57,796 bases of DNA from Alicyclobacillus tolerans (GTDB lineage: Bacteria; Bacillota; Bacilli; Alicyclobacillales; Alicyclobacillaceae), in NCBI RefSeq assembly GCF_021739485.1, contig NZ_JAJFNK010000031.1, forward strand, positions 1-57,796. Reading direction: 5' to 3'. The notes beneath the pieces were generated by a model. It did not search any database and had not been told where the DNA came from. It saw nothing but the letters and a program-made list of their open reading frames with translations. The position numbers were made by a program, and so were the translations under genes. Below are positions 23,947-31,307 of this stretch, piece after piece; within the stretch, counting starts at the first letter, position 1; each line of letters starts with the position of its first letter.

Positions 23947-25331
23947 AGTTCGTGTCGCACAGTTATCAGCGGTACTGCATCAACCGACTGTTGACCGATG
24001 AGGCCATCGGATTGTTTCTGGACATGGGTCTCGGCAAAACGGTGATTACTCTGACTGCGGTGAATGACTTGAAATACAATCGGTTTGCCGTATCCAAGGT
24101 GTTGGTGATTGCCCCTAAGAAGGTGGCGCAGTCCACCTGGGCCAAAGAAACCGCCAAGTGGGACCACTTGCAGATGCTTCGGGTCATCCCGGTATTGGGG
24201 CCGTTAACTAAACGCGTAAGAGCGTTGAACACGCCGGCAGATATTTACGTCATCAACCGGGAGAACGTCCCTTGGCTGGTGGACTATTACCGGAACGCGT
24301 GGCCGTTTGACATGGTTGTTGTGGACGAGTTCAGCAGTTTTAAAAATCACGAGGCCAAACGGTTCAAAGCGTTGACCCTTATCCGTCGGCATATCACGAG
24401 GTTTGTGGGGTTGACCGGAACGCCAGCGCCAAATGGGTTATTGGATTTATGGGCCCAGGTGTATTTGCTGGACCAGGGGCAGCGTCTTGGAACGCACATT
24501 ACTCATTTTCGCGAGCGGTATTTCGAACCGGACCAGCGAGACCGTGATCGGATTTTCTCGTATGCGCCAAAGCCGGGCGCGGATGAAGTCATTCGGCACC
24601 TGATTGGCGACATCTGTGTCAGCATGAAAGCCGAGGATTATCTGGAGCTTCCGGATTTCATGTCGGTGACGGTGCCCGTGGTGTTAGACAGTAAGGGTAA
24701 GACGGCATACGAGTCTCTGGAGCGCGAAATGCTTCTGGAGGTGGATGAATCAACCATCGATGCCGGAAGTGCTGCAGTTTTGACGAACAAGCTGTTGCAA
24801 CTTTGCAACGGAGCGGTATACGACGAAGACCGTAAGGTGGTTGAGATTCACAAGAGCAAAATCGAGGCCTTTCTGGAAGTGGTGGAAGGTCTGAACGGAA
24901 AGCCAGCCCTGGTGTTTTATAACTTTCAGCATGACCTGTCGCGAATTGAACAAGCATTACATGGATCCGGACTTCGAGTTCGGAGGTTGAACAGTCCCCA
25001 GGATGAAGATGACTGGAATGCCGGAAAGATTGATATCCTGTTGGCCCATCCGGCGAGTGCCGCGTATGGTTTGAATCTTCAGCAGGGAGGCAATCACGTC
25101 ATCTGGTTCGGATTGACCTGGAACCTGGAATTGTATCAGCAGGCGAACAAACGTCTGCATCGCCAGGGCCAAGTGCAAAAGGTGATTGCCCATCACCTGG
25201 TGGTGGAAGGCAGCGTGGATGAAGACGTGATGAAAGCTTTGGGAGATAAAAGCAAGATCCAGGACGGTTTGATGCAGGCGCTGAAGGCACGGATTGAGCG
25301 TGCCAGGGAAGGAGTGGCGATTGATGGCTGA
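23943..25331 (+). CDS. SNF2-family DEAD-like helicase
   Basis: 462 aa. Motif I is DMGLGKTVITL (about residue 27-37), motif II is VVVDEFSSFKN (DEFS in place of DEAH), motif III is GLTGTPAPNGLLDLW, and motif VI is QANKRLHRQGQ. It is a phage SNF2-like ATP-dependent DNA translocase, partner of the VRR-NUC nuclease. A role in recombination-dependent replication is usual for the pair. GTG 23943 overlaps the nuclease stop. Confidence 0.92.
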   Translation: MKFVSHSYQRYCINRLLTDEAIGLFLDMGLGKTVITLTAVNDLKYNRFAVSKVLVIAPKKVAQSTWAKETAKWDHLQMLRVIPVLGPLTKRVRALNTPADIYVINRENVPWLVDYYRNAWPFDMVVVDEFSSFKNHEAKRFKALTLIRRHITRFVGLTGTPAPNGLLDLWAQVYLLDQGQRLGTHITHFRERYFEPDQRDRDRIFSYAPKPGADEVIRHLIGDICVSMKAEDYLELPDFMSVTVPVVLDSKGKTAYESLEREMLLEVDESTIDAGSAAVLTNKLLQLCNGAVYDEDRKVVEIHKSKIEAFLEVVEGLNGKPALVFYNFQHDLSRIEQALHGSGLRVRRLNSPQDEDDWNAGKIDILLAHPASAAYGLNLQQGGNHVIWFGLTWNLELYQQANKRLHRQGQVQKVIAHHLVVEGSVDEDVMKALGDKSKIQDGLMQALKARIERAREGVAIDG

Positions 25332-25848
25332 GATGTCGTTGTCTGAGATTGTGAAGCTGGCCGCTGAAACTGCCGCAGCTGCAGCTATGGAGCAAGTGGC
25401 AAGACAGGAACGTCAAAAACAGAAGAAAAAGCGTGATTGGCGTTTACGTAATACCAAGCTGCTGTTGAGGCATTACCGGGAGTTTGTTGAGCACAGCGAG
25501 AATTTGAAGCTGACCCTGCAAGAGGAGACCGACGCGCTGGAGGATCTATACACGGATGAACTGACGGTCGAAGCGATTAAGCGGAGTAAGCAGCGGACAT
25601 TGGCGATGGTCCGGTTCATGCAGAGCATGATCGAGGCATACCGGATTCGGTGTGAAAAAGGCACTGAAGAAGAGTTTCGTCGATACAAAGTGGTTCACGC
25701 AATGTACATTGCGGATGAAAAATTAACCGCAGATCAGATCGCCAAATGTCACTTTGTTGACCGTCGAACAGTCTTTCGAGATATCAATGCTGCCTGCGAA
25801 ACCTTGTCAGTATTGATATTCGGCGTTGACGCGATTCATCTTGAGTAA
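25324..25848 (+). CDS. ArpU/RinA-like late transcription regulator
   Basis: 174 aa. It has a coiled basic N-terminus, then RNTKLLLRHYREFVEHSENLK and long helices. The C-terminal sigma-region-4-like HTH is LTADQIAKCHFVDRRTVFRDINAACETLSVLIFG. This layout and the location just before the packaging genes match ArpU/RinA regulators that activate late genes in phages of Bacillota. ATG 25324 overlaps the helicase stop. A promoter and terminator lie just downstream. Confidence 0.75.
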   Translation: MAEMSLSEIVKLAAETAAAAAMEQVARQERQKQKKKRDWRLRNTKLLLRHYREFVEHSENLKLTLQEETDALEDLYTDELTVEAIKRSKQRTLAMVRFMQSMIEAYRIRCEKGTEEEFRRYKVVHAMYIADEKLTADQIAKCHFVDRRTVFRDINAACETLSVLIFGVDAIHLE

Positions 25849-25875
25849 TGTCCCAAGCGTTGTAGAATCGTGTCA

Positions 25876-25904
25876 TTGACGTGTCACTTGTACCGTTGTA
25901 AAGT
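25876..25904 (+). promoter_or_regulatory. Candidate late promoter
   Basis: TTGACG (25876-25881), a 17-bp spacer and TAAAGT (25899-25904). It lies between the late regulator and a terminator, so transcription would meet the terminator after about 55 nt unless it is read through. Confidence 0.55.
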
Positions 25905-25933
25905 GATAGTGTGCAAAAATGTAAATCGGACCA

Positions 25934-25968
25934 ACGGGCATCCCATAACAGTGGTGATGCCCGTTTTT
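25934..25968 (+). terminator. Rho-independent terminator after late regulator gene
   Basis: A 9-bp stem, ACGGGCATC (25934-25942)/GATGCCCGT (25956-25964), is followed by five T. Confidence 0.88.
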
Positions 25969-25993
25969 AATTGGCGAGAGAGGGCGAAAGGTC

Positions 25994-26338
25994 ATGCACG
26001 AAATGATTGCGGCATTGTGCCATGAAGTGAATCGAGCCTACTGTCAGAGCATCGGCGATAATTCGCAACCGTCGTGGAACGATGCGCCTGAATGGCAGAA
26101 GCAAAGTGCGATTGCCGGCGTCAAATTTCATATGGAGAACGAGACTACACCGGAGCAAAGCCATGAAAGCTGGATGAAACAGAAAATTGACGATGGATGG
26201 GTCTATGGTGAAGTGAAAGACCCGGAGCTGAAGACACATCCGTGCATGGTTCCGTACAACCAGTTACCTCAGGAGCAGAGAAGCAAGGATTATCTGTTCA
26301 AGGCAATTTGCGATTTCTATAGGCGCAAACCAGGGTAA
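25994..26338 (+). CDS. RyR-domain phage protein
   Basis: 114 aa. The second half reads HESWMKQKIDDGWVYGEVKDPELKTHPCMVPYNQLPQEQRSKDYLFKAI, the RyR (ryanodine receptor) repeat pattern known from many phages and bacterial proteins. The N-terminal part (HEMIAALCHEVNRAYCQSIGD...W) completes the phage family. RyR domains are thought to bind small ligands, possibly nucleotides; the phage function is not known. It is transcribed after the late promoter-terminator pair. Confidence 0.85.
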   Translation: MHEMIAALCHEVNRAYCQSIGDNSQPSWNDAPEWQKQSAIAGVKFHMENETTPEQSHESWMKQKIDDGWVYGEVKDPELKTHPCMVPYNQLPQEQRSKDYLFKAICDFYRRKPG

Positions 26339-26429
26339 CCGTGTAGCAGGTGACTGCTGTTGACCATGGACGCACGAGGGTCAATTTAGCATAGCTGTAT
26401 CGAGTAAAAATGTCGATATATTGTACTTA

Positions 26430-26511
26430 TAATACGACGAGTATGGTATACTGAACGTACAACAACGCTTGATTTTTCGTTCGGATATCTCATAAAAAAC
26501 TTGTCGTATTA
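26430..26511. promoter_or_regulatory. Promoter and inverted repeat before the second recombinase
   Basis: An extended -10 (TG-G-TATACT, 26444-26452) lies in an AT-rich gap. A 9-bp inverted pair, TAATACGAC (26430-26438) and GTCGTATTA (26503-26511), surrounds it, the right copy touching the ribosome site of the recombinase gene. It may be an autoregulatory or recombination site; the function is inferred. Confidence 0.45.
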
Positions 26512-26522
26512 GAGGTGGCGTT

Positions 26523-27377
26523 ATGCTAGAACAGTACCTAAACGCCCTGCGCGCTGTCGGCAAAAGTGATATCACCATCAAGAATTACCGTTCTCAGCTG
26601 GTCAAGTTCTTCGATTGGCTTGCTGATAATGACGGTTCGCCAGACGAGATCACGTCAATCGATGCCGTTGAGTATCGCGATTACCTGCAGAATGAACGAG
26701 GATTGAAACCGGGCTCCGTCAACACGGCGCTAGCGACGATTGAAGCCTATTGCAAGTGGCTTCAGGAGGAAGGCAGGCTTGACCACAACCCGTTAGCCAA
26801 GGTCAAGAAGGTCGACCAGGTCAGGAACGCGCCGAAGTGGCTGACCAAGTCTGAAAAGTACAGAGTGATTCGGGCGGCGCTGAAAGAGAAAAACCCGCGC
26901 AACAAGGCAATCATCTTGACGTTGCTCACGTCAGGGCTGCGTGTTTCTGAGCTGGTGAATCTCAGACCGGACGACGTCATGCTGAGTGACCGGAAAGGCT
27001 CCATTGTCGTCCGTGCAGGAAAGGGCAACAAGATGCGGATTGTATCCATCCCGAAGGATTTACGCGACACTTTAGGTGAATACCTAGTTGACGGTCGTGC
27101 TACTGGTACATGGCTGTTTGACAGTCAGCGAGGCGAAAAGCTGACAGACAAAGGTGTTCAGCATCTGTGTTCTGATATTGGTCGCAAGGCTGGCATCGAA
27201 GGCTTGACACCGCACGTAATGAGACACACTTACTGTCACGACCTCGTTACGAAAGGCGTTGGCCTAGAAGTCGTCGCTCGGCTTGCAGGCCACTCCAAGA
27301 TTGAGACGACCATGATTTACACACAACCGGGTGAACAAGAGTTGCAGGCAGCTGTCGAGAAGCTGAGCTTCACCTAA
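26523..27377 (+). CDS. XerC/D-like tyrosine recombinase (second recombinase)
   Basis: 284 aa with an N-terminal SAM-like domain (residues 1-90) and a catalytic domain. Arg lies in SGLRVSELVNL, Lys in AGKGNKMR, His-x-x-Arg in HVMRHTYCHDL, His in LAGHSKIETT, and Tyr in MIYTQPG. All catalytic residues are present. It is distinct from the integrase at 3707-4939 and has the short Xer-type architecture without an arm-binding domain. Its location between early and packaging genes suggests resolution of genome multimers or inversion of a segment, not integration. ATG 26523 has AGAGGTGG upstream. Confidence 0.9.
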   Translation: MLEQYLNALRAVGKSDITIKNYRSQLVKFFDWLADNDGSPDEITSIDAVEYRDYLQNERGLKPGSVNTALATIEAYCKWLQEEGRLDHNPLAKVKKVDQVRNAPKWLTKSEKYRVIRAALKEKNPRNKAIILTLLTSGLRVSELVNLRPDDVMLSDRKGSIVVRAGKGNKMRIVSIPKDLRDTLGEYLVDGRATGTWLFDSQRGEKLTDKGVQHLCSDIGRKAGIEGLTPHVMRHTYCHDLVTKGVGLEVVARLAGHSKIETTMIYTQPGEQELQAAVEKLSFT

Positions 27378-27393
27378 ACGATACGATGGTTCA

Positions 27394-27419
27394 GTCGCTC
27401 CAACAGGGGCGGCTTTTTT
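27394..27419 (+). terminator. Rho-independent terminator after second recombinase
   Basis: GTCGCTCC, loop AACA, GGGGCGGC (8 bp with two G-U or T-G pairs) followed by six T. Confidence 0.85.
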
Positions 27420-27618
27420 ATTCCAAGGCAAACAGACAAGCCAGCTTGTACATATCGGCGTTGCAATCGGGACGAGCTGGCTGGATGGAAGAAACTGGGG
27501 ACAACCGCGAAAATCGAAATTTTTTAGCGCGAATACCCACTCGAAAAATTTTCCGCCATTTTCAGGACCCCTTTGAGTTTCCAACTACTGGGAAATCGTG
27601 ATACAGGAGGTGAATCTG
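27420..27618. other. Non-coding block before terminase; possible packaging or recombination site
   Basis: About 200 bases without a gene. AGCCAGCT and AGCTGGCT form an 8-bp inverted repeat around about 28 bases (near 27439-27482). Further on, AAATTTTT and AAAAATTT lie in an A/T-rich stretch (near 27519-27552). The place upstream of terS is where cos or pac sites occur in many phages; no specific match is known to me. Confidence 0.3.
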
Positions 27619-28263
27619 ATGTCCGATGAAACGTTGCCAGGTGAACTGGACAATGAGTTTGTTACCGTTGCTGGAGACTACGACAAGCAAATGAGTACCG
27701 CAATTGCGAAAGCCGCTGAGTCGCAGGTTGCGGCAAAGGTAAAACGCACCCGCACCTACATGACCTCGGAAATCCCAGTACGACCATGTACGGAAGACTG
27801 CCCGATTCGGGATCGCTGTAAAGACTTCCTGAACGGGCGGGTGGAAGACGGAGACCTTTGTAAACCGGAACTCCGGCAAATCAAGAAATGGCAGGTCGCG
27901 TTCCGGAAGGGTGAACTTGACAAGCTCAAGGATGATGTCGGAGCGGTCGCCGGCTCGATGGCCGTCCAGGTGAACAGGCTGCTGGATGCCGTCAACAAAG
28001 ACGGCGTCATCGTGGAGACGGTGAAGTACACGAACACCGGCCAAAAATATTTTGAGAAGATGGCTCACCCGGCTTTACAGCAGGCGGCCAATTTGCTAAA
28101 AACGCTCGGCATTGACCTGCAGGAGTTCCTGATGACGCCGAAGTCGGCACGCGGAGCACCTCCGCCGGTGCAGGTGAACATCGGCATCTCTGCGGAGGAA
28201 GTTCATGCCAGGTTCGCGGCCAGGTTTGGGACCGGCGATACGGAACGGGCGGATGACAGCTGA
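27619..28263 (+). CDS. Terminase small subunit (probable)
   Basis: 214 aa directly before the large subunit (stop and start overlap, TGATG). The N-terminal half is helical, followed by a cysteine cluster, CTEDCPIRDRCKDFLNGRVEDGDLC, that may bind metal. Long helices and a C-terminal tail follow. Assignment rests mainly on position; no classical HTH is obvious. ATG 27619 has AGGAGGTGAA upstream. Confidence 0.65.
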   Translation: MSDETLPGELDNEFVTVAGDYDKQMSTAIAKAAESQVAAKVKRTRTYMTSEIPVRPCTEDCPIRDRCKDFLNGRVEDGDLCKPELRQIKKWQVAFRKGELDKLKDDVGAVAGSMAVQVNRLLDAVNKDGVIVETVKYTNTGQKYFEKMAHPALQQAANLLKTLGIDLQEFLMTPKSARGAPPPVQVNIGISAEEVHARFAARFGTGDTERADDS

Positions 28264-29798
28264 TGCCGGGGCCGACGATTATCACGCACAAGGAAATTAC
28301 CTCGGACGTTCTCGCGGATGCGTTGGCAACGGAAACCGGATATATCGAACTCTTATCGGACCCGCCGATTCAGTTTGACGATTATCAGCGTGAGTTCCTC
28401 GAGGATACTTCGCGCTTTCAGATCTACCTCAAAGGCAGGCAGCTTGGGTTTTCTTTTGTGTCTGCAGCTCGAGCGTTGGCGAGGGCTCAGAACCTGGACG
28501 ATTACACGTGCATCATTGCGTCATATAAGCTGGATGACTCGAAAGAGAAAATCCGGTACGCGAAGCAGCTATACGACTCCCTGCCGGACCAGTACAAGAA
28601 GAACAAGCTTCAAGATAACGCCACATCCCTCGAGTTCGTAAGCAAGTCCGGACGACAGTCCACCGGCACGCGGATTATCGCCCAAGGCAAGGGCCCCATT
28701 CGTGGTAAGGGCGGTAACAACGTACTGGACATCGTGTTGGACGAGTTCGCGTTCTTCGGGAGTTTTGATGAGATGGTGTACACATCGGCTGTCCCGGTCC
28801 TGACGCGGGTCAAGCACGGCAGCTTGACGCTTATCAGCACGCCGCTTGGTAAGATGGGCATGTTCTACAAGATTTGGGACGGCGTGAAGAAATACAAGAA
28901 CTATAAACGTCGCACCGTTTACTGGTGGGACTTCAGCTTGCTCTGCAAGGACGTTGCCAGGGCACGCAAAGAAGCCCCGCATATGCATACACTTCAGCGC
29001 GTCGAGGTCTTTGGCACGGAGCAGCTGCACGAGCTGTTCAACGCCATGGACCTCGAGTCGTTTCAGCAGGAGTTTGAGTGCGCGTTCATCGATGACAGCA
29101 CCTCCTACTTCCCACTGGACATGGTGTACAAGTGCGTTATGGACGATGAAGACGTTCAGGGCGCCCAGACTGAACAGGAACGTTTGATGGCGGCTGGGTT
29201 CGAGGATTTGCGGGCCAAGGTAACTGGGCGGCTTGGTGCTGGATATGACGTTGGTCGCCGTAAAGACGCCTCAGAGCTCGTAACTCTGGACGAGACGGAC
29301 AACGGCAAAATTATGCGGTTCATGGCGACGTACAAGCAGTCGGACTTCGCGCTTCAGGAACGCGAGTTGGACCGATTCCTGGAGATCTCAAAGCCGATCC
29401 GGTTGGCCATGGACGAAAACGGCATTGGTATGCAGCTGGCAGAGGGCCGACGCAGAAAGTTTGGCACACAGGTTGAACCAGTGTCCTTTACGAACGCCAG
29501 TAAAGAACTGATGGCCGTTCAGTTACACCGTGAGTTTGAGAAAGGCCGATCTGGAATCCTGATTCCAAATGACCGGGATCTCATCACGCAGATTGTCTCC
29601 ATCAAGCGCGAGGTCACGCCAAACGGCTTGTTCCGGTACTCGACGGAACGAAATGACAAACACCACGGAGACAAGTTTTGGGCGCTGGCACTCGCCAACT
29701 ACACGTTGGAACGGCAGCAGAGCATTGTGGTGAGTGAACCTCTGGCCTACACATACGAGGAACTGTTCGAGGGAGGGTATGACCTTGCGAATCTTTAG
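28263..29798 (+). CDS. terL: Terminase large subunit
   Basis: 511 aa DNA-packaging motor. The ATPase domain has the deviant Walker A KGRQLGFSF (Lys at the front, about residue 58), Walker B DIVLDEFAFF and coupling motif TLISTPLG. The C-terminal RNase H-like nuclease has acidic residues in GYDVGRRKDAS, LAMDENGIG and KHHGDKFWAL. It cuts concatemers and pumps DNA into proheads. ATG 28263 overlaps the upstream stop. Confidence 0.94.
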   Translation: MPGPTIITHKEITSDVLADALATETGYIELLSDPPIQFDDYQREFLEDTSRFQIYLKGRQLGFSFVSAARALARAQNLDDYTCIIASYKLDDSKEKIRYAKQLYDSLPDQYKKNKLQDNATSLEFVSKSGRQSTGTRIIAQGKGPIRGKGGNNVLDIVLDEFAFFGSFDEMVYTSAVPVLTRVKHGSLTLISTPLGKMGMFYKIWDGVKKYKNYKRRTVYWWDFSLLCKDVARARKEAPHMHTLQRVEVFGTEQLHELFNAMDLESFQQEFECAFIDDSTSYFPLDMVYKCVMDDEDVQGAQTEQERLMAAGFEDLRAKVTGRLGAGYDVGRRKDASELVTLDETDNGKIMRFMATYKQSDFALQERELDRFLEISKPIRLAMDENGIGMQLAEGRRRKFGTQVEPVSFTNASKELMAVQLHREFEKGRSGILIPNDRDLITQIVSIKREVTPNGLFRYSTERNDKHHGDKFWALALANYTLERQQSIVVSEPLAYTYEELFEGGYDLANL

Positions 29799-30024
29799 GC
29801 GCTGGCGTGTAAAGAAGGTCCATCGTCGGTTGCTTGAACTTGATTACGTTTACGACGTGATGATGGAAGAGCCCGTTCAGGACCGGTTCCTGATTCACAT
29901 CTGGGTAAACGAACTCAGTCCGGAGCGCCGCGAGGAACTGGAGCCAAGGATTCGTGAGATTGTCAGACGCCGTCCGCGGCACATCAAAGTCGACGTGCAC
30001 CTGTACAGGAGGGATGCCGGTTGA
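29779..30024 (+). CDS. Small hypothetical protein in head operon
   Basis: 81 aa, Arg-rich (RIFRRWRVKKVHRRLLELDYVYD...), with a C-terminal segment of alternating charged residues. ATG 29779 overlaps the terL end, with GGGAGG upstream. The next gene's start also overlaps. No family recognised. Confidence 0.7.
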   Translation: MTLRIFRRWRVKKVHRRLLELDYVYDVMMEEPVQDRFLIHIWVNELSPERREELEPRIREIVRRRPRHIKVDVHLYRRDAG

Positions 30025-30713
30025 AGGTGGTCATCGGAGCCATTGTTCGAAACCGTGCCTGGATTCTTCCGGAATACCTTGATGCGTTGGACCGGATGGA
30101 GGTACCAGAGAATCCGACCTTCCTGTTCATCGAAAACGATAGCGTTGACGATACGGGTTTTCTTCTCAGCCAGTGGTGTCGGGAGTCTAAACGACGTCAT
30201 CACTCAGGCCTCATCCACACGTACAGAGGTGTAGAGCAATGGGACCACCACCAATACGTGTACTCCAATCTAGCGTTTCTACGGAATCGGCTTCTGGAAT
30301 GGTTTTTGACCACGGATGCCGATTTTTTCATGTCGGTCGATTCGGACATTATTGTGCAGCCAGACACGTTTGAACGGTTGTATCAGACCCACCTTAAAAC
30401 GGGTGGTATCGTTGGAGCCGCCATTTGCAACGTAGCCGGGCAGCACTTGGATGGCCACACAGCAGGCAATTTTCTTGTCTATGAGAATGGTGCACTCCGG
30501 CACCCAGTGAGTTATCCGATGAGCGGAGACCTGGAAGTTGGTCTGACCGGTGCTGTGTATTTGATGCCACGTTGGGTGATTGCGCAAGGTGCCCGATACG
30601 GTGACCATCTACAGGGCGAAGATGTTCCGTTTTGCGTGTCGGCCCAAGAACTCGGCTGCGCCATTCACATGAACATGGACGCCCGATGCGAGCATCGGAT
30701 GGTACGTTCATGA
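30021..30713 (+). CDS. GT-A glycosyltransferase (Anp1-like)
   Basis: 230 aa with a nucleotide-sugar transferase pattern: IVRNRAWILPEYLDAL at the start, FLFIENDSVDDTG, then the D-x-D metal-binding motif in FMSVDSDIIVQPDTFERL (about residue 105). The rest resembles the ANP1/MNN9-type family from memory. It is located between terminase and portal genes and coupled to both neighbours. It could glycosylate a virion protein or host surface; neither target nor sugar is known. Start TTG 30021. Confidence 0.82.
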   Translation: MKVVIGAIVRNRAWILPEYLDALDRMEVPENPTFLFIENDSVDDTGFLLSQWCRESKRRHHSGLIHTYRGVEQWDHHQYVYSNLAFLRNRLLEWFLTTDADFFMSVDSDIIVQPDTFERLYQTHLKTGGIVGAAICNVAGQHLDGHTAGNFLVYENGALRHPVSYPMSGDLEVGLTGAVYLMPRWVIAQGARYGDHLQGEDVPFCVSAQELGCAIHMNMDARCEHRMVRS

Positions 30714-30988
30714 CTGATGAGAACGCCAAAATGTTTGACATTGATGTCTTAATGACCTCCGGCCAGAAAATATTGTACCGGACTTCGGCGAACGGGAGAG
30801 AGCGTCTCGAGGCGTGGCTTTCTGGAAACATTGACGACCGTGAGTTCTACGTAGCCCGTAGCGTCGGAGACGGCTCAGAGGCTCATTTCATACGGCGACG
30901 CGATATATCCGGTGTGCAAATTTTTGAAGTGGCGGAGAGGCACCAGAAAATGATTGGATTCGAGTGCGGCACCGAAAAGAGGGATTAG
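30710..30988 (+). CDS. Small hypothetical protein
   Basis: 92 aa, alpha/beta (MFDIDVLMTSGQKILYRTSANGRERLEAWLSGNIDDREFYVARS). ATG 30710 overlaps the glycosyltransferase stop. No family recognised. It may be a moron with the glycosyltransferase. Confidence 0.7.
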   Translation: MTDENAKMFDIDVLMTSGQKILYRTSANGRERLEAWLSGNIDDREFYVARSVGDGSEAHFIRRRDISGVQIFEVAERHQKMIGFECGTEKRD

Positions 30989-30991
30989 CAA

Positions 30992-31261
30992 ATGCCGAAA
31001 ATTGAATTGCTATATTGTCGCGTGCACGGACACGGCTATTCTACCGGATGCCAGGAGTGCCGTGATTATAACGGAGCACGGCTTGAATATCAGCGGGAAA
31101 ATGCGAAAGCAATAGCTCGAGAAGTGCATGACGAAGAAAAGGCCAAAATGGCGGTTGAATTGGATTCGCTTCGTGCAGAGAACGAGAGATTGAAACAAAC
31201 GCAGGCGTTGCTGGCGCAAGCTGGGCAAAACCTTTGGGCGGCATTTTTAAACGAGCAATGA
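30992..31261 (+). CDS. Small Cys/His protein with coiled coil
   Basis: 89 aa. The N-terminal CRVHGHGYSTGCQEC motif may bind zinc. A coiled coil follows (AIAREVHDEEKAKMAVELDSLRAENERLKQ). ATG 30992 lies 3 bases after the previous stop. Function unknown. Confidence 0.68.
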   Translation: MPKIELLYCRVHGHGYSTGCQECRDYNGARLEYQRENAKAIAREVHDEEKAKMAVELDSLRAENERLKQTQALLAQAGQNLWAAFLNEQ

Positions 31262-31307
31262 GGCTGTTAGATTGGGACTGGACAGTCTGAAAGAGGTGAG
31301 CTCAAGT

